Shown: positions 17,334 to 26,730 of the stretch, one piece after another
Numbering within the stretch: the stretch's first letter is position 1
How the letters are laid out: the number at the start of each line of letters is the position of its first letter
DNA from: Fusibacter_C sp942493125
GTDB lineage: Bacteria; Bacillota; Clostridia; Peptostreptococcales; Acidaminobacteraceae
DNA: 64,000 nucleotides
Assembly: GCA_942493125.1 (NCBI GenBank)
Contig: OW818667.1
Span: forward strand, 310,001 to 374,000
Direction: 5' to 3'
Position numbers and translations under genes: made by a program
The notes under the pieces: generated by a model
Databases searched by the model: none
Told to the model about the DNA's origin: nothing
The model's input: only the letters and a program-made list of their open reading frames with translations

Positions 17334-17812
17334 AGCGCCTCCTGAATCGAAGTGCCTTTAAATATTTTTAGAGAGCGTAGTACCGTTTTTTCTTTTTCTC
17401 GCATTTCCTTTTTATCTTCTTCAGTCATATGATCATAACCAAAGAGATGCAAAACACTGTGCACTGTCAAATAGATGATTTCTCTCTCCAATGTGTGTCC
17501 AAACTCTTCCGCTTGTCGTGTTGCCTGCTCGAGTGAGATGACGACATCGCCAAGATAAATAAATGGATCGCTGACGCCATCGTCTTTTAGCGCTTCATAT
17601 TGGGGAAATGACAACACGTCAGTAACTTCATCCTTGTTTCTAAATTCTTTATTCAGCGCTCTAATGCGTGCGTCATCGACAAAGAGGACACTAATCTCCC
17701 CTTCAACGTCAAAATCCTCATATTCAAAAACTTTATCGGTAGCCTTAACGATTAAGGCTTCTAAATCCTCCGCTAAAACAAGGTCAGTTTCATTTAAAAT
17801 TTCTATCTGCAT
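17330..17812 (-). CDS. ybeY: Endoribonuclease YbeY
   Basis: Metal-dependent RNase needed for 16S rRNA 3'-end maturation and ribosome quality control. Start is placed at ATG 17812 (MQIEILNETD), 160 residues, because AGAAGGAG lies upstream; the frame runs 12 codons further up inside pgpH. The metal-binding signature HSVLHLFGYDH (H-x3-H-x5-H) is intact near residues 121-131, preceded by VTDVLSFP. It overlaps yerB-like downstream and begins one base before the pgpH stop region, so the whole phoH-to-era run is tightly coupled. Confidence 0.96.
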   Translation of the reverse strand: MQIEILNETDLVLAEDLEALIVKATDKVFEYEDFDVEGEISVLFVDDARIRALNKEFRNKDEVTDVLSFPQYEALKDDGVSDPFIYLGDVVISLEQATRQAEEFGHTLEREIIYLTVHSVLHLFGYDHMTEEDKKEMREKEKTVLRSLKIFKGTSIQEAL

Positions 17813-17813
17813 C

Positions 17814-19967
17814 TCATGACTCCTTCTCTTCCGTTTGATCGAAAGCATTTTTTGAAATTTGATTCATATTGATTTCAGGATATGCGATACGTTCGTGAAA
17901 AATCCCACTCAATACATTTAAAAATGAACCCTTGATGATTTCAAGCTCTTTGAATGTCAAATCTGCGTTTGAAAATTGATTTTCCGATATTTTTTGCGCA
18001 ATAATTTTGTCGATGAGTATCGTGATCGATGCCTGTGTCGGTTCTTCCTCGCTTCTAACAGCGGCTTCTATGGAATCGGCGAGCATCAATATAACAGCTT
18101 CCTTAGAATCAGGCTTGGGCCCATTATAGAGGAATTTAGTGACATCGACATCTGGATTGCTCAATTGCTCACGGTGATAAAAATATTTGATCAAAGAGTT
18201 TCCATGATGTGCTTTTATGACATCGATAATCTCTTGTGGCAGTTTATTTTTTTGTAAGAGCTCAACGCCATAGGTCATATGGTTCTTGATGAAATTTGCG
18301 CTGACTTGAGGTGGCAATTTATCATGTGGGTTGTCATGGCCAACTTGGTTTTCTTTATAATAATAAGGTCTCTCAAGTTTACCGACATCGTGATAAAAGG
18401 ACGACACGCGTGTCAACAAACTGTTTGCACCAATATCATGAGCCGCTGTTTCTGCAAGATTACCGACCAGAATACTGTGATGATAAGTGCCAGGTGCTTC
18501 GATCAACAATCGTTTGAGAAGTGGTCTGTTGGGATTTGACAATTCTAATAGTTTAAACGGCGTTAGGACGCCAAAAAAACTTTCGAAAAATGGCATGATT
18601 CCAATACTTAAAACAGCGCAGAGTATGCCGTTTGCCGCTGAAAATATGATGTTGAAAGGCAGATGCATGATGTCAGTTTTGTTGATGATGCCCTGAGTGA
18701 GTGTGAATATGACCAAGATCAAAGAAACATATAGGCCTATAGCAGCGACTTGAGATCTTTGCTTGATACTTGTCACGAGTGCTCGAGTGACCAATATTGC
18801 TAAAAGATAAGCTATCATCGTATAAGCACTCATGCCTGTCAACATGGAAACCAGAATAATCAAGCCAATACCAAAATAGATGGCGACTGTTGGTGTAATC
18901 ATGATACTTGCAAGTATTGAAAAAGCAGGTATTGGAATCAAATACGGCGAGATGTCATAAAAAAAAGAAGCACTCAGGAAAAATGATAGAAATAAACTCA
19001 TCAAAATGCCGTATTTTTTTGGTGATGCCAGTATTTCTTTTTCAAAAAAAGACAAATACACGTGCAGGATGCCCCACAACATTAACAATAAAAATAATAG
19101 ACCAACGATCATCGTGACACTATCAAGCGTCGATTCAACGATTACGCCACCATTTTTTAAAAGGTCATAATGTGCTTTTGAGAGAACGGATCCCTCTTCC
19201 AGAAAGAGCGTTCCTTTAGGATAAGTAATCGGTTCAACTTTTAGGAGTTCAGCTTCAATTTTTTCAGAAGTTTTCGCTTCATCGACAAATTGATTGACGA
19301 CCAAGGCACCCGTGATGAGTTTCGTGAGAACTGTTTTATCGAATTCAGTGATATCAAACTGCGACGCAATATAGGTGTTGATGTTGTCGATAGCAACTTG
19401 GCGTTCGTCGTTTGAGATCCCTACAGACATGTTCTCCACTGTGATGTCGATGGCATAATTCTGCAGTAACTTAGTCTTCTCAGCCGAGAGTGTCGCTAAA
19501 ATCATCAGTTCTTCTTCAGTTATGTTGTAAATGTTTTTACGTTCGACACCAGCATAAATCTTCTTCATAAGCTCTATATCGTTCGCATAATCCGCTTTAA
19601 TTTCAACAAGCTGAGTAAAAAACTCTGTTAATGCCTTCTTAGATTCAACCTGTTTGGAAAAATCTACAAACGTAACGGGTTCTATCTCTTGAGCACGACT
19701 GGTCTTCAGCGCCTCAGTAGCAGCTTCGTCAACGATATCGTTTTGAAGGTAAATGTCCTCTTTAAGAACGCTACCAGCTTTGTAATTGTAAATACCAAAA
19801 AAACTCGAACTATTTAAAGTAAAAAAAACAATCAAGAAACCGAGAAGCATTATTGTGAAATTATAGACCAATGGTTTATTTTTAATTTTAGCAAAATTTC
19901 TTTTTCTACTTTTATTCTTTTCGCCAGTTTTAGGAGGCGCTTTACGAACAGTTTTATTTCGAGACAT
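17814..19967 (-). CDS. pgpH: PgpH-type 7TM-HD membrane phosphodiesterase (YqfF)
   Basis: Membrane HD-domain phosphodiesterase; the characterised Listeria homologue degrades cyclic di-AMP to pApA. The 717 residues show a very basic N-terminus, TM1 at about 35-53, an extracellular 7TMR-HDED domain to about 275, seven membrane helices (about 280-460), and a cytosolic HD domain with HHSILVGNLAETAAHDIG, FYHDVGKLERP, and AHHGNSLIKYFYH. It is normal length. It overlaps phoH by 14 bases and ybeY follows almost without gap. Cyclic di-AMP as substrate is inferred from the family. Confidence 0.93.
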   Translation of the reverse strand: MSRNKTVRKAPPKTGEKNKSRKRNFAKIKNKPLVYNFTIMLLGFLIVFFTLNSSSFFGIYNYKAGSVLKEDIYLQNDIVDEAATEALKTSRAQEIEPVTFVDFSKQVESKKALTEFFTQLVEIKADYANDIELMKKIYAGVERKNIYNITEEELMILATLSAEKTKLLQNYAIDITVENMSVGISNDERQVAIDNINTYIASQFDITEFDKTVLTKLITGALVVNQFVDEAKTSEKIEAELLKVEPITYPKGTLFLEEGSVLSKAHYDLLKNGGVIVESTLDSVTMIVGLLFLLLMLWGILHVYLSFFEKEILASPKKYGILMSLFLSFFLSASFFYDISPYLIPIPAFSILASIMITPTVAIYFGIGLIILVSMLTGMSAYTMIAYLLAILVTRALVTSIKQRSQVAAIGLYVSLILVIFTLTQGIINKTDIMHLPFNIIFSAANGILCAVLSIGIMPFFESFFGVLTPFKLLELSNPNRPLLKRLLIEAPGTYHHSILVGNLAETAAHDIGANSLLTRVSSFYHDVGKLERPYYYKENQVGHDNPHDKLPPQVSANFIKNHMTYGVELLQKNKLPQEIIDVIKAHHGNSLIKYFYHREQLSNPDVDVTKFLYNGPKPDSKEAVILMLADSIEAAVRSEEEPTQASITILIDKIIAQKISENQFSNADLTFKELEIIKGSFLNVLSGIFHERIAYPEINMNQISKNAFDQTEEKES

Positions 19968-20943
19968 TTTTCACGTCCTTATGTTCTTTTTCATAACGCT
20001 CGTAGCTTAAAATAATCTTTTTAACAAGTTCATGCCTTACTACATCGCGATCGTTCATGGTAATAAAACCAATTTCTTCTACATCCTTAAGGACTTCAAG
20101 GGCATGTGTCAAACCTGAACGCCTCCCAGTTGGCAAATCGATCTGCGTCATATCGCCATTGACGACAACTTTTGAATTGAATCCAAAACGCGTCAAAAAC
20201 ATCTTCATTTGTTCTTTCGTTGTGTTCTGTGCCTCATCCAAAATAATGAAAGCGTTGTCAAGTGTTCGTCCTCTCATATAAGCAAGTGGTGCGATTTCAA
20301 TCAATCCCCGCTCCTTAAAAGAAAGAAAAGCATCATTTCCAAGGATATCAAATAACGCATCATAAATAGGACGTAAGTATGGATCAATTTTCATCTGTAA
20401 ATCACCAGGTAAAAATCCGAGATTTTCGCCTGCTTCTACTGCAGGTCTAGTGATAATGATTTTTGAGACTTCGTTATTTTTAAACGCACGGATAGCCATG
20501 GCAACTGCTAGAAACGTCTTGCCAGTACCAGCAGGTCCGGTGCCAAAGACGAGGTCGTATTTTTGTATCGCTTTAATATATTGGTTTTGTCCCAATGTTT
20601 TTGGTTTAATCGTCTTGCCTTTAGAAGTCACACATATAAAAGACTTGCCAATGTCTTCTAATTTTCCGCTATCCCCAGCTAGGATAGACTGTACGATATA
20701 ATTAACGCGCTGCCGATCTATAATTTCACCTGCTTTGATCGACTTAACCAACAAATGCAAGGCTTCTTCTACTTGTGAAATACTGTGGGGTTCTCCCTTT
20801 ATCGTAATCTCACCATCGCGAGATGTGATAGCTACTTTAAACGACTTTTCAAGTAAAATAATGTTTTCATCCAGGTTGCCAAATAAGAGATGAAACGCAC
20901 TAAAATCGTTTAGAATCAATTTCTTTACAGTCACTGCCGTCAT
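19954..20943 (-). CDS. phoH: PhoH-family ATPase
   Basis: Cytosolic P-loop ATPase of the PhoH (PhoL) type, conserved beside ybeY and thought to be linked to RNA metabolism. Start at ATG 20943 (MTAVTVKKL) follows TGGAGGTATGG; four codons upstream is another start with no site. The 329 residues show Walker A GPAGTGKT (about 136-143), Walker B FIILDEAQN, and the KH-like N-terminal part (IKGEPHSISQVEEAL). It is the first gene of the phoH-pgpH-ybeY-yerB-cdd-era run. Confidence 0.95.
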   Translation of the reverse strand: MTAVTVKKLILNDFSAFHLLFGNLDENIILLEKSFKVAITSRDGEITIKGEPHSISQVEEALHLLVKSIKAGEIIDRQRVNYIVQSILAGDSGKLEDIGKSFICVTSKGKTIKPKTLGQNQYIKAIQKYDLVFGTGPAGTGKTFLAVAMAIRAFKNNEVSKIIITRPAVEAGENLGFLPGDLQMKIDPYLRPIYDALFDILGNDAFLSFKERGLIEIAPLAYMRGRTLDNAFIILDEAQNTTKEQMKMFLTRFGFNSKVVVNGDMTQIDLPTGRRSGLTHALEVLKDVEEIGFITMNDRDVVRHELVKKIILSYERYEKEHKDVKNVSK

Positions 20944-21004
20944 CCATACCTCCATTATTTTAAATGTTACATTTATTTTAACATAATTTTATGTATAATG
21001 AACC

Positions 21005-21042
21005 AAAAAAAATTAATGGCATATCTCGAAAGACATGCCATT
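21005..21042 (-). terminator. Intrinsic terminator after yqeY
   Basis: A 12-bp stem (AATGGCATGTCT/AGATATGCCATT) closed by a UUCG tetraloop on the minus strand, followed by AATTTTTTTT. It begins 18 bases past the yqeY stop. Confidence 0.93.
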
Positions 21043-21059
21043 TAACTTATAATTCACTA

Positions 21060-21512
21060 TTATGCTTTTGGAGTTAAAGCTTTCTTGACAAGATCTGCAA
21101 CGAGTTTGCCATCAGCTTTACCTTTTGAAGCGTTCGTGACGATTCCCATAACTTTACCCATATCTTTCATAGTAGTTGCGCCGGTTGCGTTGATCGCATC
21201 TTGGACCATCTTAACGACTTCTTCTTCTGAAAGTTGTTCAGGTAGATACACCATGAGAAGTTCTATTTCTTTTTCCGTCAAATCGACAAGATCCTGACGG
21301 TTGCCATTTTGAAATTCTACAATGGCGTTATTTTTCTGTTTGATTTGTTTCGCTATAATATCAATGATCGCGTCATCGTCAAGTTCTATGCGTTGATCCA
21401 CTTCAATCTGCTTTACAGCAGCACGAAGCATCGTTACGACAGATTTTCGAATCGTATCTTTTTCTCTCATAGCAACTTTTAAATCATCCATGAGCAAATC
21501 TTTTAGTGACAT
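21060..21512 (-). CDS. yqeY: GatB/YqeY domain protein
   Basis: A 150-residue protein made of the tail domain also found at the C-terminus of the amidotransferase subunit GatB, thought to bind tRNA. Family signatures are SLKDLLMDDLKVAMREKD, VVTMLRAAVKQIEVD, LMVYLPEQLSEEEV and DMGKVMGIVTNASKGKADG. Start ATG at 21512 follows AAGAGGTGA. It is cotranscribed behind rpsU with a 15-base gap and closed by a strong terminator. The role of the free-standing protein is not settled. Confidence 0.93.
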   Translation of the reverse strand: MSLKDLLMDDLKVAMREKDTIRKSVVTMLRAAVKQIEVDQRIELDDDAIIDIIAKQIKQKNNAIVEFQNGNRQDLVDLTEKEIELLMVYLPEQLSEEEVVKMVQDAINATGATTMKDMGKVMGIVTNASKGKADGKLVADLVKKALTPKA

Positions 21513-21527
21513 TTGATCACCTCTTCA

Positions 21528-21710
21528 CTAAAACTGCTTTTTCTTTTTCTTTCTAGCTGCTTCAGATTTCTTTTTACGCTTTACACTAGGCTTCTCGTAA
21601 TGTCTTCTTTTCTTGATCTCAGCCATTACGCCCGCTTTAGATGTTTCTCTCTTAAATCTCTTTAAAGCACTATCAATGCTTTCATTTTCTCCAACTTTGA
21701 TGCCAGACAT
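21528..21710 (-). CDS. rpsU: 30S ribosomal protein S21
   Basis: Small-subunit protein near the anti-Shine-Dalgarno end of 16S rRNA. The 60 residues have the family start (MSGIKVGENESIDSALKRFKR region) and a very basic C-terminus with KRKKKSEAARKKKKK. A strong GGAGGGAGGG site precedes the ATG at 21710. A near-consensus promoter lies about 70 bases upstream, and yqeY follows in the same transcript. Confidence 0.97.
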   Translation of the reverse strand: MSGIKVGENESIDSALKRFKRETSKAGVMAEIKKRRHYEKPSVKRKKKSEAARKKKKKQF

Positions 21711-21779
21711 TCACATTCCCTCCCTCCGTGAATAGATTCTTTAATAGTACAGAGGAATGTACCTAGAACATACTCGATT

Positions 21780-21808
21780 ATTATACACTAGCTATCCATA
21801 AAAATCAA
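21780..21808 (-). promoter_or_regulatory. SigA promoter of rpsU-yqeY
   Basis: TTGATT (21803-21808), 17-base spacer, TATAAT (21780-21785) on the minus strand, about 70 bases before rpsU. Confidence 0.85.
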
Positions 21809-21882
21809 TATACAAAGTAATGTTTTTTTTGCTTTCAGCTTTACCTTGCTTTCAGGTTATTAACCTTTTTGGCTTCCAGCCT

Positions 21883-22224
21883 TTAGCCTGGAGGCCACTT
21901 AAGCCTACGACCGCCAAGCAAGTGATAATGAAGATGCTGTACGCTTTGACCGCCGTCGATACCGATATTTGTAAGCAAACGGTAACCAGTTTTGTCAATG
22001 CCAGCCTCTTGCGCAATCTGTTTTGCAACCGAGTGAATATGACCTATTAAGGAATGGTGAGACACATCAATCGATGCAGCTGAATCAATGTGTTGTCTTG
22101 GTACGATCAATACATGGACAGGCGCTTCAGGATTGATGTCTTTAAAAGCATAGACAAGCGCGTCTTCGTAAACCTTCGTTGACGGAATGTCACCGTTAAT
22201 AATCTTACAAAATATACAATCCAT
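21883..22224 (-). CDS. HIT family nucleotide-binding protein
   Basis: Histidine-triad hydrolase of the Hint type, which cleaves nucleoside phosphoramidates or AMP-lysine-like adducts; the natural substrate is unknown. The 113 residues start MDCIFCKIINGDIPSTKVYED and carry the triad HLHYHLLGG near residues 97-105. The CxxC at C4 and C7 matches zinc-binding Hint forms. Start ATG at 22224 follows GGGAGGTG. The last codons are part of a hairpin (21871-21896) without a U tail. It stands between mtaB and rpsU, as YqeW or HIT genes often do in this neighbourhood. Confidence 0.94.
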   Translation of the reverse strand: MDCIFCKIINGDIPSTKVYEDALVYAFKDINPEAPVHVLIVPRQHIDSAASIDVSHHSLIGHIHSVAKQIAQEAGIDKTGYRLLTNIGIDGGQSVQHLHYHLLGGRRLKWPPG

Positions 22225-22307
22225 TTTATAACACCTCCCTTCATGTATTTAAAATACATTTTTATTATATCAAAAAAATGCCGATTGGACAGTGCTTTTT
22301 TCTCTAA

Positions 22308-23612
22308 TTAGGCAAATTGTGAGATAATTTTTTCGTTTTCTACTTCTTTCACTATAACCGTATACACGTCCCCCTGTTTTGCTATGTTTTCAGGGTCTAG
22401 TACGCTTAACTTCAAATAGTTTTTTGAATGACCGGTGCATTCAGTGCCTTTTCGTTCTTCGATTAAAAGCTCAATTTCATCGCCTATAAATGATTTTTTA
22501 TAGTCATCGCCCAATTGATGTGCGAGAGTGATCAATTGCTCACTGCGCACTTTCTTGATGGCAGGATCAACTTGATCTGTCATCGTTGCTGCAGGTGTGC
22601 CTTCTCTTTTAGAAAATTGAAACACGTGAATTTCACTAAATTTAATATGACGTACAAAGGCCATCGTCTCTTCAAATTCAGCATCTGTCTCACCTGGAAA
22701 ACCAACGATGATATCCGTTGTAAGAGATGGTTTGCCGTATAGATTGCGCAAACGATCCACTGCTGTGCTAAAAGCTTCGGCTGTATACTTGCGATTCATG
22801 CGTTTTAACACTGAGTCTGAGCCACTTTGTAATGAAAGATGGAAATGGTCGCAAAGCTTGTCAAGTGGCTTGATGCGGTTTATAAAGTCTTCACTTATTA
22901 ACCGTGGCTCTACTGAACCCAGACGAATGCGTTGTACACCATCTAGTTTTTGGATGGCTTCCAGCAAGTCAATAACGGATACGCCGTCAAGATCGAGGCC
23001 ATAGGAGCCAATGTGAATGCCCGTCAGGACAAATTCTACATAACCCTTTTGTGTTAAAGCTTCGATTTCGTCTAAAATATGTTGCAACGAGCGGCTTCGT
23101 ACGTGTCCCCGTGCATAAGGGATGATGCAATACGTACAGTATTGATTGCACCCTTCTTGAATTTTGATAAATGCACGGGTATGCGTTGTGATACTGCTTA
23201 CTGACATCTCTTCAAAGACTTTGATCTTCATGATGTCTTCGACGATGACATATGGTTTGTCAGTCAAGCCCGCTTTGTAGTCCTCGATGTAGCTTATGAT
23301 GGCACTTCTTGAATCAGTGCCAATAACGATGTCGACATCTTCAATCGCACTGACTTCATCAGGCGAAATTTGTGCATAACAACCTACAACGACGACAAGT
23401 CCGTCTGGATTGCTCTTTTTGGCACGTCTAATCATCTGTCTAGACTTCTTATCACTTACGTTGGTAACGGTACATGTGTTGATGACATAAACGTCAGAAA
23501 AGTCGTCAAAATCAACGACTTCGTATCTGTTTTTATAAAATATGTCCATGAGCGCGTCCGTCTCATATTGATTGGTTTTACATCCTAATGTTACGAATGC
23601 CACTTTGTTCAT
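22308..23612 (-). CDS. mtaB: tRNA (N6-threonylcarbamoyladenosine(37)-C2) methylthiotransferase MtaB
   Basis: Radical SAM enzyme that converts t6A37 to ms2t6A37 in tRNAs reading ANN codons. The 434 residues contain the N-terminal UPF0004 domain with cluster cysteines C11, C47 and C78, the radical SAM motif C155-x3-C159-x2-C162 (GCNQYCTYCIIPYARG), and a C-terminal TRAM domain. Start is ATG 23612 after GGAG. It sits 12 bases after rsmE, the same yqeU-yqeV order as in B. subtilis. The sequence start NKVAFVTLGCKTNQYETD separates it from MiaB. Confidence 0.95.
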   Translation of the reverse strand: MNKVAFVTLGCKTNQYETDALMDIFYKNRYEVVDFDDFSDVYVINTCTVTNVSDKKSRQMIRRAKKSNPDGLVVVVGCYAQISPDEVSAIEDVDIVIGTDSRSAIISYIEDYKAGLTDKPYVIVEDIMKIKVFEEMSVSSITTHTRAFIKIQEGCNQYCTYCIIPYARGHVRSRSLQHILDEIEALTQKGYVEFVLTGIHIGSYGLDLDGVSVIDLLEAIQKLDGVQRIRLGSVEPRLISEDFINRIKPLDKLCDHFHLSLQSGSDSVLKRMNRKYTAEAFSTAVDRLRNLYGKPSLTTDIIVGFPGETDAEFEETMAFVRHIKFSEIHVFQFSKREGTPAATMTDQVDPAIKKVRSEQLITLAHQLGDDYKKSFIGDEIELLIEERKGTECTGHSKNYLKLSVLDPENIAKQGDVYTVIVKEVENEKIISQFA

Positions 23613-23624
23613 TTGTTTTCTCCT

Positions 23625-24365
23625 TTAACCCATCGCACCCACATGATATTGGATGCAGGAAACGGCTACAAATCCAGCTGTTTCAGTTCTTAAAATGCGC
23701 TTGCCCAGTGTCGTTGAAAGAGCGCCAGCATGAATGAGGCCATCCACTTCAGATTGATCAAGACCACCTTCAGGTCCAATTAAAATTGCTATTTTTTGGC
23801 CTTTGAATGCGGCAAGTCTTGCTTTTAAACCTTCAGAATCTTCACGTTCATATAACACAAGAAATTGATCGTAACTTTCAATCCTATTGATTGTATCTTT
23901 TAAACTTAAAATGCCATGTACTTTTGGAATGATATCGCGCTTTGACTGCTTCGCAGCTTCTTTTGCGATTCTATAAAGTCGTTCTAGTTTTTTTGGTACG
24001 TCCTTAGGTTTATAATCTACGATGCATCTTTTAGATGCGACGAGATAAAAGCCATGAACGCCAAGTTCAACGTTTTTTTGAATGATGAGTTCTAGTTTCT
24101 GACCTTTTGGCAGGCACTGAAACAAATCAATTTGTATCGGTGATTCGTTGGCATGTTTCTCTTCACTTTGAATGGCAACTACGACTGAATCTAAACCAAT
24201 CGCAGACACCTGACCTATAATGGTCGTTTCAGTTGTGACAATTTCAACAGCCTCACCGGTTTTTACGCGAAGGACACGTACAAGATGGTTGACTGTCTCA
24301 CTATTTTTTAGCACGACTTCAGTTGCATCTCGCGCATCTTCTACTTCCATGAAAAATCTATGCAT
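23625..24365 (-). CDS. rsmE: 16S rRNA (uracil(1498)-N3)-methyltransferase RsmE
   Basis: SPOUT-class methyltransferase that modifies U1498 of 16S rRNA in the assembled small subunit. The 246 residues have the N-terminal PUA-like part (MHRFFMEVEDARD, HLVRVLRVKTGEAVEI) and the C-terminal trefoil knot with ILIGPEGGLDQSEVD and LGKRILRTETA. Start ATG at 24365 follows GAGGGCG. It lies 9 bases after prmA. Confidence 0.95.
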   Translation of the reverse strand: MHRFFMEVEDARDATEVVLKNSETVNHLVRVLRVKTGEAVEIVTTETTIIGQVSAIGLDSVVVAIQSEEKHANESPIQIDLFQCLPKGQKLELIIQKNVELGVHGFYLVASKRCIVDYKPKDVPKKLERLYRIAKEAAKQSKRDIIPKVHGILSLKDTINRIESYDQFLVLYEREDSEGLKARLAAFKGQKIAILIGPEGGLDQSEVDGLIHAGALSTTLGKRILRTETAGFVAVSCIQYHVGAMG

Positions 24366-24374
24366 AATTCGCCC

Positions 24375-25313
24375 TCAGATTTTTTTCTTTGAAACGACGA
24401 CAGCCCACTCGCCTTTTTTAACGACTTCAATGATGTCAAAGTTGCGTTTGATCAATTCTTCAATGACCCAATCAACTTTTGTCATAATCAAGCCTGAACT
24501 AATAAAAATTGCATCGGGTTTGAGGATTTGATCAATATCATCTGATAATTTCACGATGACATCTGCGATGATATTTGCGACAACTAGATCTGCCTTTTCT
24601 GGAATGACTGTGATCAAGTCGCCATGTCTAACGTCTGTGAACGCAGTTAAACCATTTAACGCGACATTCTCACGCGCTGTCACGACAGCATTTTCATCGA
24701 TATCCACGGCTATGATATGTTCAGAACCAAGTTTGCCTGCAGCTATGGCAAGTATGCCACTGCCACAACCGACATCGACAACTGTATCCGATTTTTTCAT
24801 GTACTTTTCAATCATTTCTATACACATTGAAGTGGTTTCATGTGTGCCCGATCCAAAGGCATTACCTGGATCAATCTCGATAACAAGATCGTCAGGAAGT
24901 ATGTCAAATGTTTCCCAACTTGGTTTAACGACAATATGATTTCCCAATCTAAATGGTTTGAAATATTTTTTCCATTCATTTTCCCAATCTGATGCAAATA
25001 TTTCTTTATAGTCAAGTTCAGCAAGACCAGGATCGATATCAAATGCACGAAGGCCTTCCAAACTTTCTTTCATATCAATGAGTGTCGCGTCTACATCTAT
25101 ATCTTCATAATAGCCAGTTAATAGAGCCCCTTCAAAATCGAGCTTTAAATTTTGAGGGTCATAATAGTCCCATTTGCCCTCTTCTTGATTGGTGAAATCG
25201 GCATCGTCAGGATTATTGATCATGACGCCTGTTGCGCCATAGCTGTATAGTAAATTTGTGACAGCATCGATCGCTTCAATCGACGTTTTAATGTGAATCT
25301 CGTACCAACGCAT
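24375..25313 (-). CDS. prmA: Ribosomal protein L11 methyltransferase PrmA
   Basis: SAM-dependent trimethylation of lysines and the N-terminus of ribosomal protein L11. The 312 residues have the L11-binding N-domain (RWYEIHIKTSIEAIDAVTNLL) and the Rossmann core with motif I VVDVGCGSGILAIAAGKLG, preceded by IDPGNAFGSGTHETT, and post-motif VANIIADVIV. Start ATG at 25313 with AGGTAAAACG as a modest binding site. Separated from dnaJ by 177 bases that hold the dnaJ terminator. Confidence 0.95.
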   Translation of the reverse strand: MRWYEIHIKTSIEAIDAVTNLLYSYGATGVMINNPDDADFTNQEEGKWDYYDPQNLKLDFEGALLTGYYEDIDVDATLIDMKESLEGLRAFDIDPGLAELDYKEIFASDWENEWKKYFKPFRLGNHIVVKPSWETFDILPDDLVIEIDPGNAFGSGTHETTSMCIEMIEKYMKKSDTVVDVGCGSGILAIAAGKLGSEHIIAVDIDENAVVTARENVALNGLTAFTDVRHGDLITVIPEKADLVVANIIADVIVKLSDDIDQILKPDAIFISSGLIMTKVDWVIEELIKRNFDIIEVVKKGEWAVVVSKKKI

Positions 25314-25403
25314 CGTTTTACCTCTATCTTTCGAATTATCGACTCAATTTGCAGTCGTTGTAAATATAATTGGCGGAAACAAGCCATTGCATTAATAATA
25401 ACA

Positions 25404-25446
25404 CAAAAATTAGGAGCAACAAAGCATAAAGTCTTGTCGCTCCTAA
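25404..25446 (-). terminator. Intrinsic terminator after dnaJ
   Basis: Inverted repeat TTAGGAGCGACAA/TTGTTGCTCCTAA (one mismatch) on the minus strand followed by TTTTTG, 45 bases after the dnaJ stop. Confidence 0.85.
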
Positions 25447-25490
25447 TCACTTTTTCACTAGCTGAAAGCTTACTTTTGATATACAGAAAC

Positions 25491-26675
25491 TTAGCTTAAA
25501 GTATCTTTCAGCTTATCGAAAAAATTTTTGTCGTTACCTTTTTTCCCTTTGTTCGTTTTGCTTTCTTCAGGAACTGAAGTTGGACCAGCTTTTTTACCAG
25601 TGAGCTCTTCGTCAAATGCCATAAGGGCTTCTTTCTGTTTCTTATTTAAACCCGTTGGAATTTCAACGCTGATTTTCACGTACTGATCGCCACGACCGTA
25701 GCCATTTAGAACTGGTACGCCTTTACCTTTAAGTTTAAACTGTTTGCCACTTGCCGTGCCCTCTGGAATCGTGAATTTCGCTTTGCCATCAAGTGTAGGC
25801 ACCATCACTTCAGCACCTAAAACAGCTTGCGTGTAACTAATCCATAAATCAAAGTAAATATCATTGCCATCACGTGTGAACTGCTTATGCGGTTTGACAC
25901 GTAGAACAACGATCACATCGCCCCGTGGTCCACCATTTTGTCCGAGATCGCCTTCTCCTCTAAGTTGCATGTTTGCACCATGGAAAACACCAGCAGGAAT
26001 ATCTATATCTCGTGTCATTTTCTTTTTGATGATGCCATGTCCTTTACATTGACGACATGCTTGGTCAAATGTTTCGCCTTTGCCTTTACATGTTGGACAC
26101 TGCTTGACACTTATGGACTCACCAAATAGAGAGCGTTGTGAATAGCGGACTTCACCTGTACCATTACACGTAGAACACTTGTGTGAAGCGGTTCCAGGTT
26201 CATTGCCTGCGCCATGACATACATCGCACTCTTCAGTTCTAAAAAACTCTATCGTCTGCTTTTTACCAAAAGCAGCTTCTTCAAATTCCAGTGTTAGATC
26301 GACGCGAATATCTTTGCCTTTTCTTGCCGAGCTTCTACCTCTGGAAGAATTGAATCCGAAACCGCCACCACCGAACATCTCGTTGATAATATCTTCAAAA
26401 CCACCAAAACCATCAAAACCTGAAAATCCACCACCAGCGCCACCATTTTGATTTACACCTGCATGGCCAAACTGGTCATAAAGGCGTCTCTTTTCAGGAT
26501 CGCTCAATATCTCATAGGCCTCATTAATCTCTTTAAACTTAGCTTCAGCATCTTTATTGTCTGGATTTCTGTCTGGATGGTATTTCATGGCAAGTTTTCT
26601 ATAAGCACTTTTGAGTTCGGCTTCGTCTGCATTGCGTTCTACGCCTAGTAACTCATAATAATCGCTTTTACTCAC
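25491..26675 (-). CDS. dnaJ: Co-chaperone DnaJ (Hsp40)
   Basis: Delivers clients to DnaK and stimulates its ATPase. The 394 residues show the J domain with HPD in KYHPDRNPDN (about residue 31-33), a glycine/phenylalanine-rich region (GGAGGGFSGFDGFGGFED), four zinc-finger repeats (CDVCHGAG, CSTCNGTG, CPTCKGKG, CRQCKGHG), and client-binding beta domains. Start is GTG at 26675, 8 bases after AAGGCGG. Last gene of the hrcA-grpE-dnaK-dnaJ heat-shock operon, with a terminator behind it. The lysine-rich C-terminal tail is slightly longer than usual. Confidence 0.97.
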   Translation of the reverse strand: MSKSDYYELLGVERNADEAELKSAYRKLAMKYHPDRNPDNKDAEAKFKEINEAYEILSDPEKRRLYDQFGHAGVNQNGGAGGGFSGFDGFGGFEDIINEMFGGGGFGFNSSRGRSSARKGKDIRVDLTLEFEEAAFGKKQTIEFFRTEECDVCHGAGNEPGTASHKCSTCNGTGEVRYSQRSLFGESISVKQCPTCKGKGETFDQACRQCKGHGIIKKKMTRDIDIPAGVFHGANMQLRGEGDLGQNGGPRGDVIVVLRVKPHKQFTRDGNDIYFDLWISYTQAVLGAEVMVPTLDGKAKFTIPEGTASGKQFKLKGKGVPVLNGYGRGDQYVKISVEIPTGLNKKQKEALMAFDEELTGKKAGPTSVPEESKTNKGKKGNDKNFFDKLKDTLS

Positions 26676-26730
26676 GCATCATACCGCCTTTCTATTGTTT
26701 AAGGGCATCCGAAGATGCCCCTTTGATAGT